Positions 11,806-24,007 of a DNA stretch of 64,000 bases are shown piece after piece. The DNA comes from Polytrichum commune (Eukaryota; Streptophyta; Polytrichopsida; Polytrichales; Polytrichaceae), in the NCBI GenBank assembly GCA_950295325.1, contig OX485805.1, forward strand, positions 25,223,501 to 25,287,500, given 5' to 3'. How positions within the stretch are numbered: position 1 is the stretch's first letter; each line of letters opens with the position of its first letter. The notes below the pieces were generated by a model that saw nothing but the letters and a program-made list of their open reading frames with translations, made no database searches and was not told where the DNA came from. Both the position numbers and the translations under genes were made by a program.

Positions 11806-12714
11806 CTACACACATGCACATGAAACCTCAACAAACATGCACACCATGTAAGGGTTCAAAATAATCAAATATCGAAAAATGCAAGACATCATGATAAATG
11901 GGGACACCGAGGATAAAGACATTTGCAACACAACTACAATGTGAACTCCCAATACTTTGTGCAAGTTCCAAAAAATTTTTTGGGAGGGGGTTTGGGTCGA
12001 CCGACCCAAACCTTCTCATGGTCAACCTCCAGCCGGCCAAGATGGGGTTGGGGTTTGGGTCGGTCGACCCAAACATTGTATGTCAAGGGGTCGAGGGGTT
12101 TTGGTCAAGCCCGCCCACACTGGTCGAGGGGTTTGGGTCGACCGACCCAAACCTGATCACAGTCAGGTTGAACCCGCCCACACTAGTGGAGGGGTTTGGG
12201 TCGACCGACCCAAACCTGGTAAGGGTCAGGTTGAAACCCTCCCACACTAGTGGAGGGGTTTGGGTCGACCGACCCAAACCTGGTAAGGGTCAGGCTGAAA
12301 CCCGCCCACACTAGTGGAGGGGTTTCGGTCGACCGACCCAAACCTGGTTTAGGGTTTAGGGTTAAACCCACCCACACTAGTGGATGGGATTCGGTCGACC
12401 AACCCAAACCTGGTAAGGGTCAGGCTGAAACCCTCCCACACGAGTGGAGGGGTTTCGGTCGACCGACCCAAACCTGTGTAAGGGTCAGGCTGAAACCCAC
12501 CCACACTAGCGGAGGGGTTTGGGTCGACCGACCCAAACCTGATAAGAGTCACACTAAAACCCTCAAAATCCGGCGGATAATGCGGCGGATAATCCGAAAT
12601 CCCATATGATTTTGAGCTCATTGCAAAGTTCCCGGTGGGTTTCCATGCTGTGGATAGGTACTCATGAACTTGCATGCTGTGGATAAGTGCTAATGAACGG
12701 CAGCATGCACAAAC
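11806..12714 (-). other. Inferred 5' leader intron of the DUF7869 gene
   Basis: On the minus strand a CAAG|GTTTG donor at 12714 and a TGTGTAG acceptor at 11806 bracket the palindrome array. Units 1 and 2 also have a leader intron filled with palindromes that ends just before ATG. cDNA evidence is lacking. Confidence 0.55.
11989..12537. repeat. Type-1 palindrome array, 9 sites, ~64-bp period
   Basis: Sites start at 11991, 12054, 12132, 12195, 12259, 12323, 12389, 12453 and 12518. The consensus is TTTGGGTCGACCGACCCAAA, extended by GG and CC in the better copies. Seven consecutive sites are spaced 63-66 bp. The centre dinucleotide is AC (GT on the other strand) throughout. Three sites have decayed left arms (TTTCGGTCG or ATTCGGTCG). 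The spacers repeat too and hold a second dyad, CACTAGTG, flanked by CCTC and GAGG. Confidence 0.95.
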
Positions 12715-12802
12715 CTTGAAGTATAGCTCCGACTAAGAGTTCTCTCTACGAATTCAAGAGTGGGAGAAGAGCAAAAAAGGACAGAGTTTTGGGGGGTGCG
12801 TC

Positions 12803-12810
12803 CCTTTATA
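12803..12810 (-). promoter_or_regulatory. TATA box candidate for the DUF7869 gene
   Basis: TATAAAGG on the minus strand, about 90 bp upstream of the inferred leader-intron donor. This leaves room for a short untranslated first exon. Confidence 0.5.
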
Positions 12811-12984
12811 CTATCCACCTCCGTTTCTCCGACTTCCTCATTGGATGCCTTTTCCGCCTTGTTCTCCTGCAGAGGTTTTTTCAAACCTCCTGACATAATT
12901 CCCCGTTTTCTGTTTATAGTAGAAAATGCGCATCTATCAATGCCCCTCTCATACCCCAGCCGTCATATGACTTAGTCTATGATA

Positions 12985-15240
12985 TTTAATCTTTTTTTTT
13001 TGTCTTGTGTGGATATGACATACGCCGTTGGGAGGAAGGGTGGCGGCCACATTAATTTTTTCAAGTATCATCAAGGTATATTTTAACCAATATGTAGACC
13101 CAAACACAACTCCATTCAATGCTTTCAAGTGTAAACCTATTTAGGTGGGGTTTGGGCCATTTGGAGGCTGCAATTATGAGAGAGTTTCCAAGGCTTGAGG
13201 CCATTGTCATGATGAATAGAATTATTTATTTGTCTCCCCTAAACCCTAAACCCTAGAACCTTGCTCTATTATCTCGCATGCAAGAGTGGCAATGACGAAC
13301 GTATGTGGACGTTGTTAAGGGGATACTAACCACCAATGTCCCTTTTTAGTTCAATCTGTTAATGTTACTTGAATCCATCCTCAAGTTCACTTCAAGTTTA
13401 CTAATGTGTGAGAGCAAAACATCGAAGATTGGACCCTAAACCCTTATAACATCCACAACATGAAATACGCATTGACTAAATACAAAACCAATTAGGATAT
13501 CATGTTTAAACGTCCCATATAACATATTAACATGATCAAGATTGTATTTACTATGACCTTCCGATTAGACTCTTCTTCATATTATGCAAACAATATCTGT
13601 TATATCTTCCTCCATTATCTAATACACGTCGAGAGAACAATGAATAACAACATGATGTTGTGCTTCTCCGATTTACTTTTACATCACATTCCATATATTA
13701 AATACATCATGAACGATGGTTTATTAGGGACTAATATGTGATTCCCTAAAGTGAGCAAAACATCCAAAGTTGGACCCCTAGTCCCTATTAACATCCACAA
13801 TATTTCATGTTATTTGAATAAACACAAGACCAATCAATATATCGCGTTTAAACGTCTCAAATAAACACAAGATCGTCTTCACTATAACCTTCCTATAAGA
13901 CTCTTCTCACGAGTAAGACAATGTTATACATTGACATTGGATAGATTAATATGTTATAACCCTATCCCCTAAACCCTAAACCCTAAACCCTAAACACCAA
14001 AATTTAGTAGTGGTTCACTGATGCCCCCATATACAAACAACATCTATTTTAAACGTTCTTATTAAGTGTATCAAACACTAACTATCATATTGAGTGTAAT
14101 TATCATATTCATTGTAGTGACACTACAACACTTTCATTGACTAGATAAAACTAAATTGGATATATAGAGTTTGATACACTAAATATGAATGCATACACTA
14201 ATTACCAATATCCCTATGACAATATGTAAGGTTATATCTAAGGGATTTTATTCTACTTGGAGTCAAACATTGTGGTATAATTCAAACAATATATTGACAA
14301 AAGAGGTGCCAATATTATAAAACCTCATATACTAAAAGTCACTAAATATAATAGTTAATGCAATTATTTAGACCCTCACATGAGGACTTATATTTTGAAA
14401 ACAAGGAATTGATGCCATGACAAAGTTGAATATTTTGGTCAACTTTCAATTTGCGCTAATCAAAAGAACATATGTTGTTTGTAATGTGTGCACACAACAT
14501 TGCTCCATCCTCAAGCATGCAAGTGTGACATTAACCTACGTATGTGGAAGTCATTAATGGAACCATAAATCACAAATGACATTTGTGAGTTCATTCTTTC
14601 GTGAATTAGGATGTTCTGATGACAATATACATTTGTATTGAGAACTACAAGCACCAAGGCCCTGTCATTTGACGTGTGTGCCATTCATTTATGGTTTGTG
14701 GTGTTTAGGGTTTAGGGTTTAGGCATCATCGAACAAAAAACTAAATGTTTAAATGGCTTCATATGATATGTGAAGTCCATGGGGTTGAAGTAGATACATT
14801 TGTTATCATTTTGTTTCTACCATGTACTTCAAATTTGAGCTTCTAAGTACATATGTTAATGTTCACTCTAATGCTACTTGTTAGGGTATCCATTGTAGTC
14901 TAGAGCTTTGTCCTCTACCAACAACCATCATAGAAATTAGAATACATAACCCAATACCCTTAACCATGTGAACGGTTACCATATTTATATTATTGCACCG
15001 TGTAATTGCCTTTGAAGATTGCAATATAATTATGAATTACTCCTCTTAGATTTTGTAACACTCTCATATGATTCCATACGACTACATTATTGAAATACCA
15101 AAACAAATAATGGCTACGATGTTATCAATTATCAATTCCAATGGGCGATCATTCAATTCAACACCATTAAAATCAGAGTTCGCGATGGTGTAAATATTGT
15201 GCAACACCTTAGTCTATGTAGCTTTTTGAATGTTTTTGAA
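12985..15240. other. AT-rich intergenic DNA with telomere-type repeats
   Basis: No supportable gene. It holds interstitial telomere-type runs: CCCTAAACCCTAAACCC near 13238-13255, about four CCCTAAA units at 13967-13995, and GTTTAGGGTTTAGGG at 14703-14723. Confidence 0.6.
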
Positions 15241-15503
15241 TTGCCGGTAATGAATACCGGGTTAGAATGCCGGGGCCGGGCGGCCAAGAGAGGCGCCGAC
15301 CCTCCTATGTCCCGCCCCTAGAGGCAAGGACAATGCCGAAGGCAATGTCCATAGGGTGCCATGTGTCAACACCAGAAGCCGCGCGGGCAACCACCTCCAC
15401 CAAGGAGGTTTGGACACCTGGCAGGGTTTTGGCCCGCGAGGCTTCTGGGCCGTTGATGGGCGAGAAATCGCATGGCCAGGATTGTCTGAAGGGGAACCCC
15501 TTC

Positions 15504-16175
15504 AGCTCTCCCCTTCTCTCCCCTCCTCTTTCTCTCTTTCTCTCTTTCTCGCTCTCCTCTCCCTCCGCGCGAAGCGCCGCTATTGGAAACGCCGCCGCCG
15601 TTTTCCATAGCTACGCGCCAAACGCTTCTTTTGTGTTTTTTTTTTTTGCGCTTGGACGCGCCGCTTTCCTCATTGTCTTTCTCTTCACTTCTACCTTCTC
15701 ATTCTTCTTCTCCATCTCTCTGGTGCTTTTCCTCCTCTTCTCGGATGATATGCTTACTCTCTCTTCTTGGTCCAGAGTGCACGCATTGAGTGAGTTTAGA
15801 GCGGATTAGTTGAGCGTCTTTCTTGTTGTAGAGTGGTAGCAGTGAGTGACATCATACTTTTGTTGTTGTTGTGAGTGATTTCAGGTTGTTATTAGTAGTG
15901 ATCAGAAGGCTTGCAAGAATGAAGGTGTTTGTGAGAGGGTTTCAGAGTGCTTGTGAGATTCATAGTGTTTTTTAGGTGTTTCTGAGTGTTGATTTTTAGT
16001 GATATCACAGATTCTCTGGATTCTGGTTATAAGAATTAGCTTGTAAGAGCAGCTTACAAGAGTTTCTGGATTCTGGTTATAAGAATCAGCTTGTAAGAGC
16101 AGCTTACAAGAGTTTCTGGATTCTGGTTATAAGAATCAGTTTGTAAGAGCAGCTTACAAGAGTTTCAAACACAAG
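15504..16175 (+). promoter_or_regulatory. Unit 1 leader: TC-rich tract and untranslated first exon
   Basis: A GC-rich segment (15260-15480) gives way to a CT-rich tract (about 15505-15570) typical of plant 5' untranslated leaders. An untranslated exon then ends at a donor, ACAAG|GTATAT, at 16175/16176. The exact transcription start is not visible. Unit 2 has the same order: CT-rich tract, untranslated exon, donor, palindrome-filled intron, ATG. Confidence 0.55.
16017..16162 (+). repeat. Three 50-bp tandem repeats, each a hairpin, in the unit 1 leader
   Basis: Three copies at 50-bp period. Each carries CTTGTAAG-AGCAG-CTTACAAG (stems at 16040-16060, 16090-16110 and 16140-16160; the last has one changed base). 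In a transcript each would form an 8-bp stem with a 5-base loop just before the leader-intron donor. Confidence 0.8.
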
Positions 16176-16966
16176 GTATATCATTTCACTCTACACAATT
16201 TGCTTTAGTTCCTTTACGATCATGTTTCATATACAATGCATTGTATATGATGTTTAAACATTAAACATGCCTCTGGAAACTGAGTAGTTTCGGGAGGCGA
16301 CCCAAACCCCAATTTAAAATGTAACGAAACATTTAAAATCAGCTTGAAAATTGATTAAATGTTTGGGTCGAGCGACCCAAACATTGCAGCCTCATGTTTG
16401 GGTCGCTCGACCCAAACCCCAAAGGCTCATGTTTGGGTCGAGCGACCCAAACATGAGGCTGCAATGTTTGGGTCGCTCGACCCAAACCCCAATTCAAAAT
16501 ATAAAAAAACACTTGAAACCAGATTGAGAATTAATAAAATGTTTGGGTCGAGCGACCCAAACCCCAATTCAAAATATAAAAAACACTTGAAACCAAATTG
16601 AGAATTAATAAAATGTTTGGGTCGATCGACCCAAACCACAGAGCCTCATGTTTGGGTCGATCGACCCAAACCCCAGACCCTCATGTCCGGGTCGCTTGAC
16701 CCAAACCCCAATTTCAAATCTACTGAAACACTTGAAATCAACTTTAAAATTAATGAAATGTTTGGGTCGCTCGACCCAAATACTGTAGCCTCCACATTTA
16801 AAGAATACGAGCCACCAAGTGGTCAAGGTTTCGGTCGATCAACCCAAACCTTGAATTCGGGATGGCCAATAAAATACATCTGTTCCATTCCATCAAATGC
16901 TAAATGCATTGTGGACTACTTTAGGTCGATCGACCGAAACTAATAGTTTGCATTTTGGACTTTCAG
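16176..16966 (+). other. Unit 1 leader intron
   Basis: A 791-bp GT-AG intron whose acceptor (GACTTTCAG) directly abuts the ATG. It contains the palindrome cluster listed separately. Unit 2 shows the same acceptor-ATG fusion at 35982/35983. Confidence 0.65.
16288..16939. repeat. Type-1 palindrome cluster in unit 1 leader intron
   Basis: Good sites start at 16362, 16397, 16432, 16467, 16542, 16616, 16651 and 16761. Decayed sites are at 16288, 16686, 16829 and 16920. Centres are AG/CT in most and AT at 16616, 16651 and 16920. Sites from 16467 to about 16690 lie in ~74-bp repeats that include a CACTTGAAACCA segment. Positions 16362-16416 and 16432-16486 form a perfect 55-bp inverted repeat around a 15-bp loop, each arm holding two palindromes. 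Confidence 0.95.
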
Positions 16967-17978
16967 ATGGCCCCAAAGAAGAGACCCGGAGAAAGGTTTT
17001 TTATGCTCGCGCCAGACGCACTATGGCAAGAGTATGAAACTCCCCATGACGACTCATACGTGCCCAAGGATGGGCTCGTTCTTGCGTGGTCAGTTCAGGT
17101 TGTCAAGGGCTCCCAGTTCAAGCTCCTGTTCATGGTAAAAGTAGGGACCCACGAGAACCACACTTGGACAACGTTGACAGGATGGGAGGTTGCGTCCGTC
17201 CAAGCCCTCGGGGATTACGTGGACGTAATTCTGGAGAACTCCGCTGTGCAGAACGCCCACATGTTCATGCACCAGTTCTCCGAGTCATTCGACACCATAT
17301 ACGCCAAGGAGTCATGCGTGGAGCCTGAAACAATTAAACCGGAGACAATTTTCATCGATGGCAATGTAACCAACACGAAGGTTGCAAGTAGGTTTACAAA
17401 ATTGAAACAGGCTATCACGGTCCTCAACAAGGCACTGCAAAGTAAAGCCAAAACGCAGAAGCCTGTGAGGCGTAAGGCAACGGCGGAAGAAGACGCAGGG
17501 TCGTCCAGACCCCAAACTGTCAGGATACCGTGTCCGGTCCCTGCAGACTCCAGACGGCCTAGCACTACAGGAACGTCGGCTGACAGCGAGACGCCCACAC
17601 CGTCCGGAAGCCGGCAGACGACCCCATCGAAGAGGGCGAGAGAGTCCTCCGTCATGACTACCGAGCCAGTTTCCCCGGAGCTGCGGATGCCGAAACCTGG
17701 CCAAGAGGTGGATGCAGGCGAGATACAGAAAATCAATGATAACTTCGAGACGAAGTGCCTGCATTGCTTCTTCATGGGCAGGGATTTCAAGTTCGAGGTG
17801 AACATTGCACAGCGCTACCTTGTGCCACCTGAGAAGTGTGTCCGAGCCAAGGAGGACGCCTACGTCGACTGGATGGTCGCTCAGATCTTGGGAGGGCAAT
17901 TCAAAGACGATAGGCAGACAATTGTTGTCATGCCCCAAGGGCTGAAGAAAATGCCGACGCCTGAAATGTGGCCGACAA

Positions 17979-18952
17979 TGTCGCGCACCTCTCCATGAGG
18001 AGTGCCCGAAACACCATGGGCACAAGGGGGACCCCGGAGTGACACCCGGGACTTGTGGCGCCGTTGGTGAGAGGGCCCAAGTGATCCTAGTGTGGGCGAG
18101 GGCCCCGGGCGTTGGGAACGCCTCCCACCCACGAAGACTAGGAGGCACAAGGGCAAGGCCATGAGCTATGCGTAGCTCATGGCGTGGTGATTCTAGAATG
18201 CTCAAGAACACCTCAATCCGAGGTGTGAGCTAGGAGTTATGGCCATTTGAGTGGGGCGCTGTCCCGGGACAGCGCCCTGGTACAGCAGTGCCTGGGAGGG
18301 ATTCCCGGGACTGCCAAGGTTCAAACAGGCATAACTTCCTCAAGACTTGCTCGAATGGAGCAAGTGAGGAGTCCATCGGCATCTACGTGAAGCGTAGATG
18401 AGGATGGAGTGGTTGGTTGTTATGATCAGACATCATACAAGGAAGTTATGATGGTCTGAAGCTGCTGGGGGGTTCTAGGCCCAGCAGCTAAAGGAAAATG
18501 TCCACTTGGCCCCAACTCTTGGTAGGGAGACAAGAGGTTGGTTGACGGTGGGGTAGGGGCCCCGCGTGAAGTCCTAGAGGCTTATATGGGTGAGGTGGTG
18601 TGGCCTCACCCACCCGAGGCCGAACGGCAAGGCCTCCATGGGCATTGGCCCATTGTGAGGCCATAGTTGCCTAGTATGGTTCGGGTTGTTGTAGTGTTGC
18701 TCCGGCAACGCGATGATCAACATAGGATTGGACTTCCATGGATGGAAGTCCACATTGGGGAAATGGGTTACCGATTAAGGGGTGAGTCCCGAAAGCAAAG
18801 TAGGAGGGTTGGTTCCCTCCTATGAACTATTGGTCCGGGGTTAGAGGAGCTAACCATTAGCATGGCGGTATGCGAAGGGTTAGGCACTCGTAACCTTTGC
18901 TAGAATTGAAAATTGGCAAGATGGTCAAGGGGGGCTAGCAAGGGTTGCGACA
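17979..18952 (+). repeat. TE2 5' LTR
   Basis: 974 bp, TGTCGC...GCGACA. Followed by two bases and the TGGTATCAGAGC primer site. Confidence 0.95.
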
Positions 18953-20724
18953 CGTGGTATCAGAGCAGGGTTCCAAATTTTGAGCTCGCACTTTGAGGGA
19001 AACATGGCTATCAAAAAAATGCGGGTTGTGATGGTGAGCCCGTGGTTTCCAAAAGGTTGTGAGGCTTAGATTGGAACAAGGATCATGTGCAAGTGGAGTT
19101 TGACCATACCATTGGTTCTAATGACAATGGTGGGCACTAAGGTGGATTCGGTAAGGAAATTGAAGGAGTGCTTTGAAGAGGGCTCCCACAAACCTCCAAA
19201 AGTATTTGGGGCCTAGAATACCGAATGCACCTAAAACCTTGGAGGGTATTAATTTTGGATTGAAATTCCAATTTGAAATGCTTAAAAGGTGGTGATGTTG
19301 GAATTGGTGCAAATGAGGCACCCGGGGCCTCTTAAGGCCTATGTGCGCTATTCAAACGCACAAGTGAAGGATACACCTAAAATGGACGACCTTGTGAGAC
19401 ATGCATCGTTTTAGGTGGGAATTCAAAAGCGGGTGGTGAATTCCATGTCCGAGTCCCCAAAGCTTCTTGAGGACGTATCGGGAATCTTTAAGATTTGAAG
19501 AACATTGAAGTCGATGGTCCTAAAAAGAAGTTCGACGGCGTACCACCATGAAGTGGGTTTAGCCGAAAGAGGTCTCAAGGAAATGGGCATAAGTAGTGTG
19601 GCCGTTATACCAAGGCAAATCATGCTCGTTTCGCGGACACAATGTGGAAGGTGGCGTTGTGGTACCAAGCCAAATCATATTTGTGCCGTATGCGGAATGT
19701 TAGAAGTTGATTTTATGCTACTAATCCATATAATGTTTGGGCCGCGGACGGAATGTTACAATGTGAATTGGTGGTACCAAGCTAGAACATATTTGTGCCG
19801 CGGACGGGATGTTAAAAGTTGGCTTTGCGGACCAAGCCAAAACATATTGTTGCCGTGGACCGAATGTTAGACTATGGCTTTGTGGCCAAGGCTAATAGCC
19901 TTAAGCCAAGGCCAAGTCTTTTATACCTTGAGGCTCAAGTAATCGGAGATATGTCTCATGAGTTGACAAAGAGGCAATGGACTCTTTCATGAGCCCAAAG
20001 CTCATAAGGGGGTTGGGGCTTGTCGATGCATAGAGCGGGCAAGCCCACCAAGGTGCGGTTTGCAAAGGGCGAACCGCATGAAGCAAAGGAAGCCGCGATG
20101 CATGTAACCTTTCAATGTGGGACATTGGATTTTTGTCAAAATTTCACACCAAGTGAAATAGATGAAATGCATGTCATTGTGAAGGCCGCCTTCTTTGAAA
20201 CTCACCTGATAGATGTGAGGTGCAAGCCGGTGTGCTTGCGGTGCATTATGATGTGTTATAATGACAAAGAATTGAAGTTCAAATTGACAAGGACTCCTAT
20301 GGTAGGAGGATCTAAGTTGAATTTGGTCTTAATGGACCAAATGAAAAATAGAAAGCATAATGGACGTGGTTCAATTGGAGCAACTCCAAGGAACGTATGG
20401 GGAGGCTAGGAAAGATGGGCCTCCCCCAAACAACATTGGTGTGATGTTGGTGAGATACAAGGATGTATTCACCAATGTGTTGCCCAAAAAAAAATTGCCG
20501 CCAAGGAGTGAAAAATAACTTTGCTCAACAAGAGATTGAGTTCTAGAGGTATGTGGTGACAAAGGAAGTTGGTGGACGAACATGAAGAATGTCAAGGCAA
20601 TCCAAAAGGAGAATTGGCCCTTGATTCAAAAGGGCTTAGGTCATTTGTTGGCCTAGCCAATTAGTACCACAACTTCATTCGAGAGTTTTCTAAGGTTCCT
20701 AGGATCTTATTCAACTTATTGAGG

Positions 20725-21400
20725 AAAATGGCTATCCCAAGAGTGGGATGAGCCTTGTCACCAAGCCTTTGGGGGGCTCAAAAACAAGTTCTCTTCGCCG
20801 CCCGTGCTTAAGTTCGCGGACTTTAACAAACCTTTTGAGGTGCATATGGGGGCGAGTAATTTTACAATTGGCGGATGTTGATCCGAGATGGATGTCCATT
20901 GCATATGGGAGCATTAAGCTTAATGGTTGTCGAACCTAGTGCGATTTGTGAAAGAAAGGGCTATCCCAAGAGTGGGATGAGCCTTGTCCCCAAGTCTTTG
21001 GGGAGCTTAATACAAAGTTGTCTTTGCCACCCGTGTTCAAGTTCGCGGAGCTTGACAAACCTTTTGAGGTGCATACGGGGGGGGCGAGTGACTTTGCCAT
21101 TGGCGGATGGTTAACGTAAGATGGATGGCCATTGCATATGAGAGTGTTAAGCTTGATGGTTATCCGACCTTATCCGACTTGTGGAAGAATTGGCTATCCC
21201 AAGAGTGGGAGGAGCCTTGCCACCAAGTCTTTGGGGAGCTTGAGAGCAAGTTCTCTTAGACGCCCGTGCTCAAGTTCGCGGAGCTTGACAAACCTTTTGA
21301 GGTGCATACGGGGGTGAATGACTTTGCCAATGGCGGATTGTTGATTTAAGATGGATGGCCATTGCATATGGGAGCATGAAGCTCGATGGTTATCAAAGAA
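20725..21400 (+). repeat. RNase H-segment tandem repeats in TE2
   Basis: Copies start near 20727, 20955 and 21190 with a period of about 228-235 bp, parallel to 2865-3520 in TE1. Confidence 0.8.
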
Positions 21401-21784
21401 GACAACCAACTCATGCCAAACAACTTCTTTGCCGTAGTGCATTACTTGAAGATGTGGCGACACTATTTGGGGTCGCACAAAGCAAAGGTCTATATGGACA
21501 ATGGGTCCTAAAAGAATTTTGACATTCAAGCGCAAGTGAGCGCCAAGTCATTGCGGTGGCATGATAGTTTGGCGCTTATGAACGTGGATTTGATCCACAA
21601 ACCGGACCAAGGAAATGTGGTGCCGGATGCGCGAAGTAGACCGGAAGAGTTCCAAGCAATGAGAACCATCCAAACCTTGTGGCTAATGTGTGCCGGCAAA
21701 GGAAACTTGTGATGCAAGATACGGGAGGGGTAAATTAACTACCCCAAAGCACAAAAGCTTTTAGGTGAGCTTCGCAAGAGCAAG

Positions 21785-23002
21785 GTGCTCAAAGAGGTTA
21801 AGTTGGTGGACGGATTGTTCAAGTGCAAGCAAAGTTGGGTGTATGTGACACAAGGCAAGTTGAGGCTATCGGTTTTGAAGGAGGAATATGATAGTCTTAT
21901 TGCCGGCCATAGAGGAGAAAGAAAAAGCTGCCATAGAATGGTGTCAAAGAGGTACCATTGGCGGTGCATAAAAGAGAATATAACCCACTTTGTGAAGGCG
22001 TGAACAAAGTGCCAAGTGAACCGAGCCTCTTACCAAAAGCAAGGCGGTTTCTTGCAACCGTTGCCTATCCCGTCGGGGCCATGGCATACTATGTGCATGG
22101 ATTTGATCACAAGTTTGCCGGAGTCACATGGATATGATGCCATCTTGTTGATGGTAGAGCGGTTTGCCAAGTTGGCACACATGGTGCCGATTGTGGGAAC
22201 CCGCACCGCGTTGGAGACCGCATAGCCTTTTCTCAAAGGATGGTTGAGGCACCACGGGTTGCCAAGAGTGATTGTGTGGGATCAAGATCCAAAGTTCACA
22301 AGTGCATTTTCAATGCATTTCTCTAAGGAGGTCGGAATGAAACTAAGGTTTAGCACGGCCTTGCATTCCCAAATGGATGGGAAAACGGAGCGTGTGAATG
22401 GAGTCTTGAAGCAATACTTGAGGAACTTGGTGGGGGCGGACCAAGGAGATTGGGCGGACTATGTGGGTCGAGCGGAGTGTAATTGCAATGTAGCCACGCA
22501 CTTGGCTACCAAGGGGTGGTCTTTCGTGGTGGCTTATGGAGTGGATGCGCTCCAACCTATTAACCTAGCTCTCGAGGGGGCACATTCAACACTAGAGTTT
22601 AACCAAGATGGTGAGGACTTGGCCAAGGATCGTAAACAAGTCTTGGAGATGACCAAGTTGTTGGTGGAGAAAGCCCGAAGGTACTACGGAGTGCAAGTCA
22701 ATGCCGGAAGACGCGAAGTGGAGAATGAGGTGGGCCAAAAGGTGTTGTTGAATGTGAACAACTTCACCTAGCCGGAAGGCCTCACTCCAAAGTTCATGTC
22801 CAAAATTGGAGCTCCGTTTTCCATTGTGGAACAAGTGTTCAAGGACATATATAAGTTGGAATTACCGCCCAAGATCAAAGTGCATCCGACATTTCATGTC
22901 TCATTCCTAAAACCATTTAAGGACGACACCTTGTGGCCCGATCACAAGCAAGTGATTACGCCACCTCCCGACCTTGTGGACGTCATTTGGAACATGAGGT
23001 AG
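21785..23002 (+). pseudogene. TE2 integrase remnant
   Basis: Open pieces 21785-22003, 22016-22225, 22244-22771 and 22796-23002. The core keeps the WDQDPKFTS and HSQMDGKTERVNG motifs. A TGA (ending 22003) and a TAG (ending 22225) are shared with TE1. The last piece holds the SH3-like/tail region of gypsy integrase (HPTFHVSFLKP). Confidence 0.85.
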
Positions 23003-24007
23003 GAGGGCATCCTCAAGTGTAGGAAGCCCAAGTAAAAATGAAAGAAAATGTACAAAGGACTACTTGGTGAAATGGTGAGGATAGAATGAAGCCGTTTGGG
23101 TAGCGGCAAGAGACATGGTGAACACCAATGAATTGGTGAAGCACTTTGAAGAAACTAAGGCTAAGGATTCCAATAAAATGAAGCGTAGGCATTGATGAGG
23201 ACATCAATCTCCTTTAGTGGGGGAGAGACGCTAGTAGCACACTTAGCTTCGAGGTTAATTGCTCCACAACATGAACTTGTTCTTTGGCTTGAGGGAATAA
23301 AGTCCAAACTTTAGTGGTGCAAAGAGAAAAGTATGAGATGAGGTCCTAGTCTTGTACTTGTGCTTGGTTAATGGAAGAGGGGGAATAGACATGCCAAACT
23401 AGGTTGGGTAAGCCGAGTAATTGGGGGCCATGGCTTGGAGGGGCCTTGGATAAAACCAAGAAACCTCTTAGCAGTGGGCTTGTCCGGGCGGGGACAAGGT
23501 GATGGCGCGTGCTCATAAAAGTGCTACCCGCGAGCTAACGAGAGTTGGCGCATGGGAGTCATGAACCCATGTCTCGAAAGAGCAAAGTGGGAACCGAGTC
23601 GGGCGGGACTTGGCATCACCCCCGTGCGATCGAGGCGTGGCTTAACAATGGAAAGCCATCTCGGAGTTGCAACCGAGACAACTTAGTGGAAGCGTTGAGG
23701 TCTCGCCTAGATGTGTCATGTTAGGCTAGTGAAGCCTAATGGGGGAGGCCCCAAAGGAGGGGCAACCCAAGTGAGTCTCAAAGTAGGTGGGTCTATTGTA
23801 GGTTAGGTCCTTGGAGGAGTTCCAAGGTCGCTAACGGACCGCCTAGTAACGACACCTTTGGGACTATGCCAAATTTGAAGATGCATTGTGGGGGTCGCGC
23901 CCTAAGGTAAACACAATGCCGCACCATAGAGGATGGCAACTTGAGAATTGGTGTGCCGACTACGAGTATAGTCGATGAGGGCATCGACTCCGTTTGGTGG
24001 GGGTGAG

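Noticed and set aside
11989-12537. CRISPR-like regular spacing
   Set aside because: Spacers are themselves repeats, not unique; the repeats are perfect palindromes; the context is a spliced eukaryotic gene, with no cas genes.
11898-12675. Several overlapping long open frames with repeated FGSTDPN, GRPTQT or VDRPK peptides
   Set aside because: They arise because the 64-bp palindrome array has no stops in any frame on either strand; the open frames on both strands are a by-product.
13967-13995. Chromosome end
   Set aside because: Only about four telomere-type units flanked by unique DNA on both sides; an interstitial repeat.
15267-15809. 180-codon open frame upstream of unit 1
   Set aside because: Composition follows the CT-rich leader; no motif, and no counterpart in unit 2.
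17215-18211. Long minus-strand frames across unit 1 exon 1 and the TE2 LTR
   Set aside because: Antisense shadows of the coding exon and LTR; no known motif.
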